In this document: positions 32,909 to 41,840 of the stretch, piece by piece
Layout of the letters: every line of letters starts with the position of its first letter
Position numbering within the stretch: position 1 is the first letter of the stretch
Source of the DNA: Paraburkholderia sacchari
Lineage (GTDB): Bacteria; Pseudomonadota; Gammaproteobacteria; Burkholderiales; Burkholderiaceae
DNA length: 64,000 bases
Reading direction: 5' to 3'
Assembly: GCF_000785435.2 (NCBI RefSeq)
Contig: NZ_JTDB02000001.1
Coordinates: 522,498-586,497 of the forward strand
Notes under the pieces: model-generated
Databases searched by the model: none
What the model was told of the DNA's origin: nothing
What the model saw: only the letters and a program-made list of their open reading frames with translations
Made by a program: the position numbers and the translations under genes

Positions 32909-34036
32909 TCAAAGCGCGCGGCTTACCAGCAGCGGGTCGATGGGACCGATCGCGGCCGCATCGCGGCGCGCATAAGGCAGCTTGTGCAGAACGTAGCGCA
33001 TGGCGTTCAGCCGTGCACGCTTCTTGCAATCGGAGCGCACCACGGTCCACGGCGCGTCGGCGGTATCGGTCTGCGAGAACATGGCCTCTTTGGCCTGGGT
33101 GTATTCGTCCCATTTGTCGAGCGAGGCGAGATCGACGGGGCTCAGCTTCCACTGTTTGAGCGGATGCGCGCGGCGCTCCTTGAAGCGCCGGCGCTGCTCG
33201 GCGCAGCTCACCGAGAACCAGAACTTGATGAGGTGAATGCCGCTGCGGATCAACTGGCGCTCGAACTCCGGTGCCTGCTGCATGAATTCCGCGTACTCAT
33301 CGGGCGTGCAAAAGCCCATGACGCGCTCGACGCCCGCGCGGTTATACCAGGAGCGATCGAACAGCACGATTTCGCCCGCCGAAGGCAGGTGCTGCACATA
33401 ACGCTGGAAGTACCACTGGCCGCGCTCGACCTCGGTGGGTTTCTCCAGCGCCACCACGCGCGCGCCGCGCGGGTTCAGGTGCTCCATGAAGCGCTTGATC
33501 GTGCCGCCCTTGCCCGCGGCGTCGCGCCCCTCGAAGAGGATGACCACGCGCTGCCCGGTCTCGCGTACCCACGCCTGAAGCTTGAGCAACTCGACCTGCA
33601 GCCGGTATTTCTGCCGCTCGTAGGCGCGCCGCGACATCAGGTTGCGGTAGGGATAGTCGCCGTCGCGCCAGCCCGCTGCAAGCTCTTCGTCGGGATGGTG
33701 CGAGCGCGTCTTGCGCCAGTCCGACGGATTGCCTTCGAGGATGAGGCTGCGCAATTGCGCGGCTTCATCGGGTGACAGGCCTTTCATGAGTGCGGCGACC
33801 GAATCGAACAGCGAAGCGGGGGATTCGCCCCGCACCGCACCGTTCGCCGCGACGAGATCATGCATTGCGCCGGCGATGACCTCCGTGGCTGCTTCGACAG
33901 CGTTGTTGACGGCGTGCAACTCGGCGCTGCGCGCGGTGAGCTCGGGCCGACATGCGGCCGTATCGTGCTCGTCAAGCGAGGTTTGAGTGTCGGGCGAGGG
34001 ATTCGGCGTGGCAGGGGGAGTGACCATCTTGGGCAT
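32909..34036 (-). CDS. ppk2: Polyphosphate kinase 2 family protein
   Basis: A 375-residue PPK2. These enzymes transfer phosphate between polyphosphate and nucleotides, usually polyP to NDP or NMP. The N-terminal ~100 residues are an accessory region. The P-loop kinase core has Walker A EGRDAAGKGGTIKRFMEHLNPRG (starting about res 168), FDRSWYNRAGVE, the lid region FKERRAHPLKQWKLSP, and DKWDEYTQAKEAMF. The subclass (I, II or III) is not assigned here. The gene lies downstream of the GTG-start ydcH-like gene on the same strand, and a CHAD protein is encoded divergently nearby, a polyphosphate-related neighbourhood. Confidence 0.92.
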   Translation of the reverse strand: MPKMVTPPATPNPSPDTQTSLDEHDTAACRPELTARSAELHAVNNAVEAATEVIAGAMHDLVAANGAVRGESPASLFDSVAALMKGLSPDEAAQLRSLILEGNPSDWRKTRSHHPDEELAAGWRDGDYPYRNLMSRRAYERQKYRLQVELLKLQAWVRETGQRVVILFEGRDAAGKGGTIKRFMEHLNPRGARVVALEKPTEVERGQWYFQRYVQHLPSAGEIVLFDRSWYNRAGVERVMGFCTPDEYAEFMQQAPEFERQLIRSGIHLIKFWFSVSCAEQRRRFKERRAHPLKQWKLSPVDLASLDKWDEYTQAKEAMFSQTDTADAPWTVVRSDCKKRARLNAMRYVLHKLPYARRDAAAIGPIDPLLVSRAL

Positions 34037-34106
34037 GTGAGTGGTTTTCGCTACTTTATTGCTACGGCGGCTGGGCCGTGGCTGAGGGATGCCACGGCGC
34101 CGGTGC

Positions 34107-34325
34107 TTAGACGCTTTCGGCCTTGCGCAGGATCTGGTAGAGCGAATCCTTGAGCTGCAGCTTCTCTTTCTTGAGTTGCTCGATGGCCATGCCGTTCGCG
34201 GGGACGATGCCCGCTTCCATGTTCTTGATCTGCTGATCCAGGTCGTTGTGACGATGGAAAAGCCGAGCGAAATGATCGTCGTTCGTTTTGAGGCGCGAGA
34301 TCAGGTCTCTGAATTCTGGGAACAC
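34107..34325 (-). CDS. YdcH/DUF465 family small protein
   Basis: A 72-residue, charged, helical protein of the YdcH (DUF465) family: FRDLISRLKTNDDHFARLFHRHNDLDQQI, then QLKKEKLQLKDSLYQILR, predicted to form a helical hairpin. It starts with GTG at 34325, supported by AAGGAG six nt upstream. The function of the family is unknown. It lies 70 bp upstream of ppk2 on the same strand and may be cotranscribed with it. Confidence 0.85.
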   Translation of the reverse strand: MFPEFRDLISRLKTNDDHFARLFHRHNDLDQQIKNMEAGIVPANGMAIEQLKKEKLQLKDSLYQILRKAESV

Positions 34326-34591
34326 TCAACACTCCTTACAGAAGTACGACACACCGGGCGATGTGCAAGTATTTATTCTTCCACTTCCGCCTCGCCACGG
34401 TTTTGATCGTCGTCATTCGGACCAAGTGGGTTGGGGAGGGTCCCGAGAGCGCTGGTGCGATCGTGCGTGTACTATCGGATGCAGCGATCTCATTATTGCC
34501 AGCGCTGTTCACGCCGTTTCAGATCGGTTTCACCCCAAGTCTTTGCCGTTTTCACCGCTTTCTGCCGCCCCTCTGATCCCTCGGAGCGTTC

Positions 34592-36184
34592 ATGAGCCGC
34601 GTACTGGAAATCGTGCTGGATGTCGTGAGCGTCACGCCGCAAGCCTCGACCGAGGCCGTCGCTCCGCCCGGGCAGATTCCATCCGATTTCGCTGTGACCA
34701 TGCGTGCGGTTTTGCCGCAGCTCGTGTCTGAAACCGACGACGCGGGCGAGCCGGTCGCGACCGTGATGTTCGACCGGGCCGGCGCGCTTGCGCGGGCGGG
34801 CTGGCGCATCGGCGTCGAGACGTGCGGCGCCGCGCAGTGTGTCGTCGTTTCCAGCCGGCGCCCATGGACGCCGGGCATCGTCGTCGTCGAGCCGATATTC
34901 ACGGCGTGTCTGTACGCCAACGGTCTTGATACCGAGCTATTCGATGCCGCGCCCGAGCCATTTCGCGAGGTGCTCGCGGCAGCTGGGCCGCTCGAGCAGT
35001 CGGCGTCGCTGTCGGCGATGCGCAGCCGCTGGCAGTGGCCGCGCGATGGCGTCGATGTGGAGATCGTGCTCGATGCCGATGTCGGGGCGCTGCACGATGC
35101 GGGCGGGTGCCTGCACGAACTGCGCGTGAGCGTGCCGTGGCCCGAGGGCGAAGACGCCGAGCCGCTCATCGACGCGCTGTTCGCCTGCGCGCACGAACTG
35201 GCCGGGGCGTTACCCGCGTTTGTGCGCCTGAGCGATGCGCTCGAACGCGCGGCGGCCGGCAGCGTGGCTGGCGACGCTTGTGCGGTGCGCGCAGAGCCGG
35301 TCGATCTGGGCAGCGCGTGCACCGCCGGCGCGGCGCTGGTGGCGATCGGCGCGAACATCAGCGCGCACTGGTTCGGCAACGACTGGGGCGTGCGCGACTC
35401 GACAGCCAAGGCAAACGCAGTGAGCACGGAATTCATTCATCAGATGCGGGTGGCGCAACGGCGCCTGCGCACCGCCATGCGGATCTTTTCGCATTGGCAG
35501 GATAAGACGTGGTGCGAGCGCATCAAGCCCGAGCTCGATTGGTTCGGCGGGCTGCTTGGCGAGGCGCGCGACCGCGATGTGTTCGTCGAAGCCACGCTGC
35601 CCGCGCTCGCCGCCGCCGACGACGACCCCGCGCGCTGGCGCGCTGTGCTCGACGAGGCCGAGGCGCAGCGGCTCGTGGCCCGCGCGCGGTTGCGCGAGGC
35701 CTTGGCGGCGCCGCGTTATGCGCATGTCGCGCTCGCATGGCTGCAATGGCTGGATGCGCTCGCACGCAGGGTGCGTGCCGACGGCACCGACGCGCGCGCT
35801 TTGCATCGGCATGCTAACAAACGTGTGCGCCACTATTATCAGCAACTTGCTCAGGCGCAAAAGCTCACCGCCATCGACGATGCGGGCCGCCATCGTGTGC
35901 GGATCAACGCGAAATATCTGCGTTACACGCTCGAATTTTTCGCCCCCATTGCCTCGCGCCGCACACGCGAGGACACGGTGCGCACGCTGGTGCGCCTTCA
36001 AGGCGTGCTGGGCGACGGCAACGACGCCGCCGTGGCATTGCGCTATCTCGAGCGCATGGATGCGGAGCCCTATCAGCTCGGTTTCGCACGCGGCTGGTGC
36101 GAGGCGATGAAGCGTTATACGGCGAAAGAGGGCGAACGGCTCCTGCGCGAACTGCATCCGCCGAAAATCACGCGCGCGGTTTGA
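34592..36184 (+). CDS. CHAD-domain protein with degenerate CYTH-like N-terminal half
   Basis: A 530-residue protein. The C-terminal half (about res 240-520) is a CHAD domain: helical, rich in conserved His and Arg (EFIHQMRVAQRRLRTAMRIF, GEARDRDVF, ARALHRHANKRVRHYY, RVRINAKYLRYTLEFF, LGDGNDAAVA). The N-terminal half resembles a CYTH triphosphate-tunnel domain (DVEIVLDADVGALHDAGGCLHELRVSV). Its signature ExExK is gone, however (LEIVLDV at the start), so it is probably not catalytic. CHAD domains bind polyphosphate and such proteins locate to polyphosphate granules. The nearby ppk2 supports that role here. Start ATG 34592. Confidence 0.85.
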   Translation: MSRVLEIVLDVVSVTPQASTEAVAPPGQIPSDFAVTMRAVLPQLVSETDDAGEPVATVMFDRAGALARAGWRIGVETCGAAQCVVVSSRRPWTPGIVVVEPIFTACLYANGLDTELFDAAPEPFREVLAAAGPLEQSASLSAMRSRWQWPRDGVDVEIVLDADVGALHDAGGCLHELRVSVPWPEGEDAEPLIDALFACAHELAGALPAFVRLSDALERAAAGSVAGDACAVRAEPVDLGSACTAGAALVAIGANISAHWFGNDWGVRDSTAKANAVSTEFIHQMRVAQRRLRTAMRIFSHWQDKTWCERIKPELDWFGGLLGEARDRDVFVEATLPALAAADDDPARWRAVLDEAEAQRLVARARLREALAAPRYAHVALAWLQWLDALARRVRADGTDARALHRHANKRVRHYYQQLAQAQKLTAIDDAGRHRVRINAKYLRYTLEFFAPIASRRTREDTVRTLVRLQGVLGDGNDAAVALRYLERMDAEPYQLGFARGWCEAMKRYTAKEGERLLRELHPPKITRAV

Positions 36185-36242
36185 AGCGAGCTTGAATCGG
36201 GCTTGAACGCGACGCACGGCGTATTTCGCGCGTCCCCCTCTC

Positions 36243-36248
36243 TATAAT
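36243..36248 (+). promoter_or_regulatory. Consensus -10 box before modE
   Basis: A perfect TATAAT lies 37 bp upstream of the modE ATG. No matching -35 hexamer is visible at standard spacing. Confidence 0.4.
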
Positions 36249-36285
36249 CGACGTCATCGTTTGCACTCCACCCAGGCACTGCCCG

Positions 36286-37221
36286 ATGACGACTCCCTCC
36301 TCGACTTCTTCCCCGCGCGGCGTGACCGTTGCCGATCAAAGCGCCAGCGCGGAAGCGGCTTCGCTGGGCGTGGGCGGCTCGGTCTGGTTTCAGGCCGGTC
36401 CGCAGGTGCTGGGCGGCGCGGCCCGCATCGCGCTGCTGGCGGCGATTCGCGAAACCGGCTCGATCACCGGCGCCGCCAAGGCGGTCGGCATGAGCTACAA
36501 GGGCGCATGGGATGCCATCGACGCCATGAACAATCTCGCTGGTGAACCGCTAGTGGTGCGCGCGACGGGCGGCAAGGGCGGCGGCGGGACCACGCTCACG
36601 CCGCGCGCGCAACGCCTCATCGCCACGTTCGGCGCGATCGAGCGCGAGCATCGGCACTTTCTCGAAAGCGCCGCCGCGGCGGTCCGCGCACTCGGCGGCG
36701 AAGCGCACGGGGAAGCCGACGCGGATACGGCAGGCAGCCTCGGCAACGATCTCGCCGTGCTCGGACGCTTCGCACTGCGTACGAGCGCGCGCAATCAGCT
36801 CTACGGCGCCATCACGGCTCTCGCGCGCGGGGCCGTCAACGACGAAGTCTCGATCGCGCTGCCTGGCGGGCAGCAGCTTGTTGCCGTCGTCACGCGCGAA
36901 AGCGCCGAGGCGCTGGGGCTTGCCGTGGGCGGGGCGGTGGTGGCGCTCGTGAAGGCCTCGTCGGTTGTGCTGGTGGCGGGCGGGGCGCATTCATCATCGG
37001 ATTACGCCGCGCGGCTTTCCGCGCGCAACCGCTTGAGCGGCGTGGTGAGCGGCGTGCGCCGCGGCGAGGTCAATGCGGAGGTCGTGCTGGAGTTGCCGGG
37101 CGGCACGGTAATTGCCGCCGTGGTGACCGATGCGAGCGTCGATGCGCTCGGCCTCGTAGCGGGGGCGAGCGCGACGGCGGTGTTCAAGGCGTCGAGCGTG
37201 CTGCTTGGGGTAGGCGGCTGA
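36286..37221 (+). CDS. modE: Molybdate-responsive transcriptional regulator ModE
   Basis: A 311-residue ModE. The N-terminal LysR-type winged HTH (about res 45-115) includes RIALLAAIRETGSITGAAKAVGMSYKGAWDAIDAMN. Two molybdate-binding Mop repeats follow: ARNQLYGAITALARGAVNDEV to about 230, and ARNRLSGVVSGVRRGEVNAEV to about 305. This is the full-length two-Mop type that represses molybdate uptake when molybdate is bound. No modABC transporter is next to it, so it acts on distant targets. The N-terminal 30 residues are Ser/Ala-rich and probably disordered. Confidence 0.94.
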   Translation: MTTPSSTSSPRGVTVADQSASAEAASLGVGGSVWFQAGPQVLGGAARIALLAAIRETGSITGAAKAVGMSYKGAWDAIDAMNNLAGEPLVVRATGGKGGGGTTLTPRAQRLIATFGAIEREHRHFLESAAAAVRALGGEAHGEADADTAGSLGNDLAVLGRFALRTSARNQLYGAITALARGAVNDEVSIALPGGQQLVAVVTRESAEALGLAVGGAVVALVKASSVVLVAGGAHSSSDYAARLSARNRLSGVVSGVRRGEVNAEVVLELPGGTVIAAVVTDASVDALGLVAGASATAVFKASSVLLGVGG

Positions 37222-37282
37222 CCGGCGCGGTCAGCATGGTGGGCGTACGCGAGGGGCATCGCGGCACCCCGAACGCGCGGAT

Positions 37283-37993
37283 TCAAGCGTGCTGGTGGCG
37301 CGCGGGCGCGAGCGTGTTGCGGGTTTGCGAAACCGGCGCGGGGATAGTGCCGGGCTTGTGCCCCGGCCGGTTGGCCTTCCACTTGGCGCGGATATATGGC
37401 TGATCGTGCCCCGAAACGGTAAGCGCGAGATGCGTCACCCAACGGTGGGTGGGCACGCGCACGTCGTGCAAGCCAAAGGTAAGCGCCGCGAGGCTGAGCG
37501 CGACCACGGCCGCCGAGAGCCGGCCCGATTGCGCCTCCCACCAGTAGCGCACGAACACGAGCGCCGTGAGCGCACCTACGATGCAGCCCGTGACGGCTTC
37601 CGAAGGTGAATGCGCGTCGAGCACGACGCGCGAGCATCCGACTGCGATACCGATGGCCAGCCCGATGACGACGCCTGCGGCGCGCATCATGGGCCGTACG
37701 CCTTGCAGCATCAGGAAAAACGCCACCGGATAGACGGCCGTGGACAGCATGGCGTGTCCGCTCAGGCCCGTGAAATCGTACGACCGCACACCGACGCCCC
37801 AGCCGAGAAAGGCGATCTTGGTGAGCGTAACGAGACAAATTGCCGCGCCTAGCAGCAGCAGCCAGCTTGCTGCCATGCGCCAGGAATAGCCCATCAGGAG
37901 CCAAAGCGCGATGGCGAGCGCGAGCGGCAGCGTGAGGCCCGCACTGCCGAGGTTGGTTATCGAATACCAGAGGTGGAGCGGTAAATCAGGCAT
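37283..37993 (-). CDS. PAP2-family membrane phosphatase
   Basis: A 236-residue integral membrane protein with about six hydrophobic segments and the PAP2 signatures SGHAM (motif 2) and SRVVLDAHSPSEA (motif 3). The first motif is atypical (KIAFLGWGVGVRSYDF). PAP2 enzymes remove phosphate from lipids such as phosphatidate or undecaprenyl diphosphate, at the outer face of the inner membrane. The C-terminal ~35 residues (from about KWKANRPGHKPG) are cytoplasmic or disordered. It converges on modE with a 61-bp gap. Confidence 0.86.
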   Translation of the reverse strand: MPDLPLHLWYSITNLGSAGLTLPLALAIALWLLMGYSWRMAASWLLLLGAAICLVTLTKIAFLGWGVGVRSYDFTGLSGHAMLSTAVYPVAFFLMLQGVRPMMRAAGVVIGLAIGIAVGCSRVVLDAHSPSEAVTGCIVGALTALVFVRYWWEAQSGRLSAAVVALSLAALTFGLHDVRVPTHRWVTHLALTVSGHDQPYIRAKWKANRPGHKPGTIPAPVSQTRNTLAPARHQHA

Positions 37994-38034
37994 GACTTGG
38001 CGCCGCTGGGGCGCGTTCCAAAAGCATCGTTTGA

Positions 38035-38064
38035 CTGGCGCCCGGGCGTCCAGATGGGCGCCAG
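38035..38064. other. Perfect inverted repeat in the PAP2/esterase intergenic region
   Basis: CTGGCGCC (38035-38042) pairs with GGCGCCAG (38057-38064) around a 14-nt loop, just upstream of the PAP2 gene on its own strand. It may be a leader hairpin or protein site. No function can be assigned. Confidence 0.4.
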
Positions 38065-38193
38065 GAGCATCGTCGGATCTTCCAGTATAGCGGTGTTCGG
38101 GGCCGATTAATGCGACAGGCCGTGCGTGGCCACCCGGTTGAAATTCGTTACAGGAACCCGATTTCGTAACAGCAGCGCTCGATGATTGATGTT

Positions 38194-38210
38194 ATTGTGC
38201 GTCGCACAAT
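38194..38210. promoter_or_regulatory. Palindromic operator candidate (TGC-N3-GCA core) before the PHA-depolymerase-like gene
   Basis: ATTGTGCG-T-CGCACAAT is a perfect 8+1+8 palindrome 56 bp before the start codon. Its TGC-N3-GCA core resembles the site described for the PHA repressor PhaR/PhbF of beta-proteobacteria. The downstream product is a PHA-depolymerase-like esterase, which fits. Assignment to PhaR is inference. Confidence 0.5.
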
Positions 38211-38266
38211 GGAGAGCGCCGTGGCCTGTGCTTCGGTGTATTCGACCCCCTTTCATGAGGCCACTG

Positions 38267-39499
38267 ATGACGAAAAATCTGACGAAGCTGTGGGCGGGTG
38301 GCATGCAGCGTCTGCTCGCCATCCAGAATCGCGTTGCTCACGTAGCACTGCGCGAGGCCGGCCGCCGTGCTCCCGAGGCGCAGGCCATGTGGCGGAACGC
38401 CAAGACCGCCGTTGCGCAGGCCGCCGCAGCAGCAGCCACCGCGGCAGCCACCGCAACTGCGCCTGCCGCTAGCGAGGGGCATGAGGCGGAAGATGTGCGG
38501 ACGCCCGCCCCGCGCAGCGGTCCGCCGATGCGCGAGTCGCGAGTGGGGCCGCGCGCCGCCGCCTGGACGGCAGGCGAATGGCTGCGCGCCGAGCATCTGG
38601 CGCCGGGCGCATCGCGCGCACTCGCCTATGGGCTCTACGTGCCGCCGGACTGGCCCACCGCCGATATGCCGCTCGTCGTGATGCTGCATGGCTGCAAGCA
38701 AACGATGGATTCGTTTGCCGAAGGCACCCGCATGAACCTGCTCGCGGACAAGCACGGCTTTGCGGTGGCCTATCCAGAGCAATCGATGCAGGCGCATCCG
38801 CACCAGTGCTGGCACTGGTACGACGCGCGCCAGCCGGCGGGCGGCGGTGAGGCCGCGGCGATCGTTTCGCTCGTCGACGCGCTCGTGCAGGAGCACGGTT
38901 TCGATCGCTCGCGCGTCTATCTGGCCGGACTTTCGGCGGGTGCGGGCCTGGCTTCGATGCTGGCGGTGCATGCGCCGGGCCGCTTCGCGGCAGTCGCGCT
39001 CCATTCGGGGCCGGCATTTGGCGAGGCGCACTCGGGTGTTGCGGCGCTCGACGTCATGCGGCGCGGTCTACATCATGACCCGGTGACACTTGTAGAACGC
39101 GCATTGGCGGGCCGTGCGCATTCCGGTATGCCGGCGCTCATCGTGCATGGCGACGCCGATGCGGTGGTCGCGCCCGTCAACGCGGAGCAACTCGCGACGC
39201 AGTTTCTGCGTCTGAACGGTCTCGCCGATTCCCAGGGCGTGCGCAAGGGCGTGGTTTCGCACGAGCACGACGGCGAGGGTTATACGGTTCAAAGCTTCGC
39301 GCGTGACGGCGCAAGCGTGGTGCGCCTGTGCCGCGTGGGCGCGCTGGACCATGCATGGAGCGGCGGCGACGACGCGGTGCCGTTCCACTCCGCGACCGGG
39401 CCGGACGCCAGCGCGATGATTTGGGAATTCTTCGAAAATCAGCGGCGCGAAGCGGTCGACGACGCTTTTGGCGGCGAACTGGCCGTGGGCGTGGGCTGA
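38267..39499 (+). CDS. PHB depolymerase-family esterase (alpha/beta hydrolase)
   Basis: A 410-residue protein of the esterase/PHB depolymerase type. It begins with a helical region (MTKNLTKLWAGGMQRLLAIQNR) followed by an Ala/Thr-rich linker (res ~48-75). The catalytic domain (about 105-395) has MLHGCKQTMDSFAEGTRMN, the lipase box in AGLSAGAGLAS (nucleophile Ser), the Asp region HGDADAVVAP and the His region GALDHAWSGG. There is no clear signal peptide, so it may act inside the cell on PHB or short PHA oligomers, or on another ester. ATG 38267 is preferred because ATGAGG precedes it; ATG 38255 is an in-frame alternative. Confidence 0.85.
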   Translation: MTKNLTKLWAGGMQRLLAIQNRVAHVALREAGRRAPEAQAMWRNAKTAVAQAAAAAATAAATATAPAASEGHEAEDVRTPAPRSGPPMRESRVGPRAAAWTAGEWLRAEHLAPGASRALAYGLYVPPDWPTADMPLVVMLHGCKQTMDSFAEGTRMNLLADKHGFAVAYPEQSMQAHPHQCWHWYDARQPAGGGEAAAIVSLVDALVQEHGFDRSRVYLAGLSAGAGLASMLAVHAPGRFAAVALHSGPAFGEAHSGVAALDVMRRGLHHDPVTLVERALAGRAHSGMPALIVHGDADAVVAPVNAEQLATQFLRLNGLADSQGVRKGVVSHEHDGEGYTVQSFARDGASVVRLCRVGALDHAWSGGDDAVPFHSATGPDASAMIWEFFENQRREAVDDAFGGELAVGVG

Positions 39500-39524
39500 G
39501 CGCGCCATCCGTACAGCGGGATAG

Positions 39525-39556
39525 GGGTTTACCTTGATAAGGGTTTACCCTATAAT
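39525..39556 (+). promoter_or_regulatory. Promoter with repeated GGGTTTACC elements before the DUF3563 gene
   Basis: TTTACC (39528-39533), a 17-bp spacer and perfect TATAAT (39551-39556) form a good sigma-70 promoter 47 bp before the ATG. GGGTTTACC occurs twice, at 39525-39533 and 39541-39549, exactly 16 bp apart, overlapping the -35 and abutting the -10. This suggests an operator. Confidence 0.65.
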
Positions 39557-39603
39557 GGTTTCATTCATTCCGAGGGCATGCGCCCGCTTACCGGAGCCAG
39601 ACC

Positions 39604-39783
39604 ATGTACCTGCTCAGCCGCCTTTTCCTGTTCCTCACGAAGTCGTACGAAACCGCTCAAAAGGAGCGCGAGGAAGCTTACCTGGCCGAATCGGCCGACA
39701 TCTATGATCTCGAATTCCGCATGCGCAAGCTCGATCGCGAAAAGGCGGGCCGCAACCCGTCGTGGATGAATCACTACAGCTAA
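39604..39783 (+). CDS. DUF3563 family small protein
   Basis: A 59-residue protein beginning MYLLSRLFLFLTKSYETAQ. The hydrophobic/amphipathic N-terminal helix is followed by a charged region (KEREEAYLAESADIYDLEFRMRKLDREKAGR) and ends in PSWMNHYS. It matches the DUF3563 family of Burkholderiales; the function is unknown. A strong promoter precedes it and a GC-rich hairpin follows, so it looks like a monocistronic, well-expressed gene. Confidence 0.85.
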   Translation: MYLLSRLFLFLTKSYETAQKEREEAYLAESADIYDLEFRMRKLDREKAGRNPSWMNHYS

Positions 39784-39814
39784 GCAGCTTAAGGTTTACA
39801 CAGTGTAGATACGC

Positions 39815-39840
39815 AACGGGGCGCACAGAGGCGCCCCGTT
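39815..39840 (+). terminator. Strong hairpin after the DUF3563 gene
   Basis: AACGGGGCGC (39815-39824) and GCGCCCCGTT (39831-39840) form a perfect 10-bp stem with a 6-nt loop, 32 bp after the stop. The following sequence, GGTGTTTG, is only weakly T-rich. It also lies downstream of the minus-strand membrane-protein gene, so it may end both transcripts. Confidence 0.65.
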
Positions 39841-39878
39841 GGTGTTTGTGCAATTTGCTCGCAGCGGGTACTGGCCGT

Positions 39879-40682
39879 TCAGCGCCCCGAACCCGGTATC
39901 TCGGCGTCGGTCTTTTCCTGCACGCCGTAGCAGCCGCGATACGTCGCGTAGAACGAGCAATAGAGCATCGTCGTCACGAGAATCAGCGCCGGCATCAGGA
40001 TCGCCAGCGCGTACTCGCCCGCACCCATCGCGCGCAACAGCGTCGAAAGTCCCAGCGACACGCCGATCGACACCGCAAACCATAGCGCGCCATACACCAC
40101 GAACGCGCCCTTGTTACGCCAGCAGCTCACGATGCTGAAGAACATCGCCTTGACCGGCGGCACCTCGTGCCAGGCGGTCAGCACCGGCGCGAACCAGAAC
40201 ATCATCGAAACCGGCACGTAGCACGCGAGCGACGCGAGCACGGCGAGCGGCACGTTGCTGTCCGCAACAGCCTCCGTATCGAGCGTGCCGCCCAGCGTCA
40301 TCAGACGCAACAGCGTGCCGCCGTCCACCAGCGCCGACGCCGCGAGCACCACCGTCATCGCCACCACGTAAATTCCGCCCAGCACGAACAGATGCTTCGT
40401 CACCGTTTGCCCGTACGAGCGGAAACCGTCGACGAGAATGGTGGGGAACACTGGCTTGCCCGCCACGGTGTCGCGGCACGCGGCCATGAAACCTACCGCC
40501 ACGCCGGGCACGAAGATGAGCGGCAGCACGCCGCCGATCACCGGCACGGCGGAGATCAGCGTCATGGCGAGCAGGTACGAGAAGAACAGCGTGAGAAACG
40601 CCAGCGGATTGCGCCGGAACAGCCAGATGCCCTGGCGGAACCAGACGTAGCCCTGCTTCGCGGGAACTTCGATCAGTTGCAT
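39879..40682 (-). CDS. BPSS1780-type integral membrane protein
   Basis: A 267-residue polytopic membrane protein, with conserved N terminus [26 protein letters not shown] and about six hydrophobic helices (for example [55 protein letters not shown]). It resembles the Burkholderia BPSS1780 membrane family, whose function is unknown. Its start overlaps the end of thrB by 10 bp, which implies translational coupling and a shared transcript with homoserine kinase. Confidence 0.82.
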   Translation of the reverse strand: MQLIEVPAKQGYVWFRQGIWLFRRNPLAFLTLFFSYLLAMTLISAVPVIGGVLPLIFVPGVAVGFMAACRDTVAGKPVFPTILVDGFRSYGQTVTKHLFVLGGIYVVAMTVVLAASALVDGGTLLRLMTLGGTLDTEAVADSNVPLAVLASLACYVPVSMMFWFAPVLTAWHEVPPVKAMFFSIVSCWRNKGAFVVYGALWFAVSIGVSLGLSTLLRAMGAGEYALAILMPALILVTTMLYCSFYATYRGCYGVQEKTDAEIPGSGR

Positions 40683-41695
40683 GGACGGTGCAGGTCGGAG
40701 AGTGCGTGGAAGGCGCCTGGCGTGCCGGCCGCGCTGCCTGCGCGGCGCGCGCGCAGGATGCGCTCGAAATGGCCGGGGTCGTGCGGCTTGAGCAACTCGG
40801 CCGAGCGCGGCAAATAAAAATCGTACAAGCGCGACACCCAGAAGCGGTACGCGCCGGCGCGCAGCATGTCGACCCAGTGCCGGCTCTCGGCGGGCGTGAA
40901 CGGGCGCACGGTCTGGTAGGCGCGCAATAGCGCCTCGACGCGCTGCGCGTCGAGCCTGCCCGTCGCGAGGTCGACGCACCAGTCGTTGACCGTCACCGCC
41001 ACGTCGAACACCCACTTGTCACAGCCGGCGAAATAGAAGTCGAAGAATCCGCCGAGGCGCACCGTATGCCCCGTTTCCGGCTTGACGTGCGCGAACAGCG
41101 CGTTGTCGCGGAAGAGGTCGCAGTGGCACGGGCCGCCGGGCAGCGCCGCGTAATCGTCGCTGGCGAAGAAAGCCTGCTGGTGCGCGAGCTCGGTCGTGAG
41201 CAAGTCGCGCTGGGCGTCGTCCAGGAACGGCAGCACGGTGGGCACGGTTTCTTCCCACCACGGCAGGCTGCGCAGATTCGGCTGGCCGAGCGCGAAGTCG
41301 CGGCCCGCCAGGTGCATGCGCGCGAGCATTTGCCCCACTTCCGTGCAGTGCTCCACGCCCGGGGCGAGTTCGGGCGCGCCGTCGAGCTTCGTGACGATGG
41401 CCGCCGGCTTGCCGTGCAGCAGGCCGAACAGGGTGCCGTCGGCGCGCGGCATCGGGTCGGGCACCGGCACGCGGTGCGATGCCAGATGGCGCATCAGTTC
41501 GAGATAGAACGGCAACTGATCCGCTGTGAGCTTTTCGAAGATCGTCAGAACGTATTCGCCGCGCGTCGTCGTCAGAAAGAAGTTGCTATTTTCAATGCCC
41601 GACTGAATGCCGCGAAAATCGACTACGTCGCCAAGATCGTAGTCGCGCATCCATTGAGCGAGCTGGGGTTCGGTGACAGCGGTGAAGACGGCCAT
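40673..41695 (-). CDS. thrB: Homoserine kinase (APH-fold type)
   Basis: A 340-residue ThrB of the aminoglycoside-phosphotransferase fold, the form used by pseudomonads and Burkholderia instead of the GHMP type. It phosphorylates homoserine for threonine synthesis. Motifs: [22 protein letters not shown] (nucleotide loop and Lys-strand region), CHCDLFRDN with H191, D193 and N198 (catalytic loop), and [13 protein letters not shown] (metal-binding Asp). It lies between the upstream DUF2782 gene and the downstream membrane-protein gene, all on the minus strand. Confidence 0.94.
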   Translation of the reverse strand: MAVFTAVTEPQLAQWMRDYDLGDVVDFRGIQSGIENSNFFLTTTRGEYVLTIFEKLTADQLPFYLELMRHLASHRVPVPDPMPRADGTLFGLLHGKPAAIVTKLDGAPELAPGVEHCTEVGQMLARMHLAGRDFALGQPNLRSLPWWEETVPTVLPFLDDAQRDLLTTELAHQQAFFASDDYAALPGGPCHCDLFRDNALFAHVKPETGHTVRLGGFFDFYFAGCDKWVFDVAVTVNDWCVDLATGRLDAQRVEALLRAYQTVRPFTPAESRHWVDMLRAGAYRFWVSRLYDFYLPRSAELLKPHDPGHFERILRARRAGSAAGTPGAFHALSDLHRPCN

Positions 41696-41840
41696 GCCAG
41701 AGAGGTCGTGTGGTTATCGTAGTCGGGAGCCTTGCTCGTGGGCGAGGCCGCTTGGCGGAAGCCGCTTCGGCGCGGCTTCTCACGCTCGTGCAGGAGGCGG
41801 CGCGGGACAGCGCACGCCGCCCGCGCGCGAAGGGGGTGAA

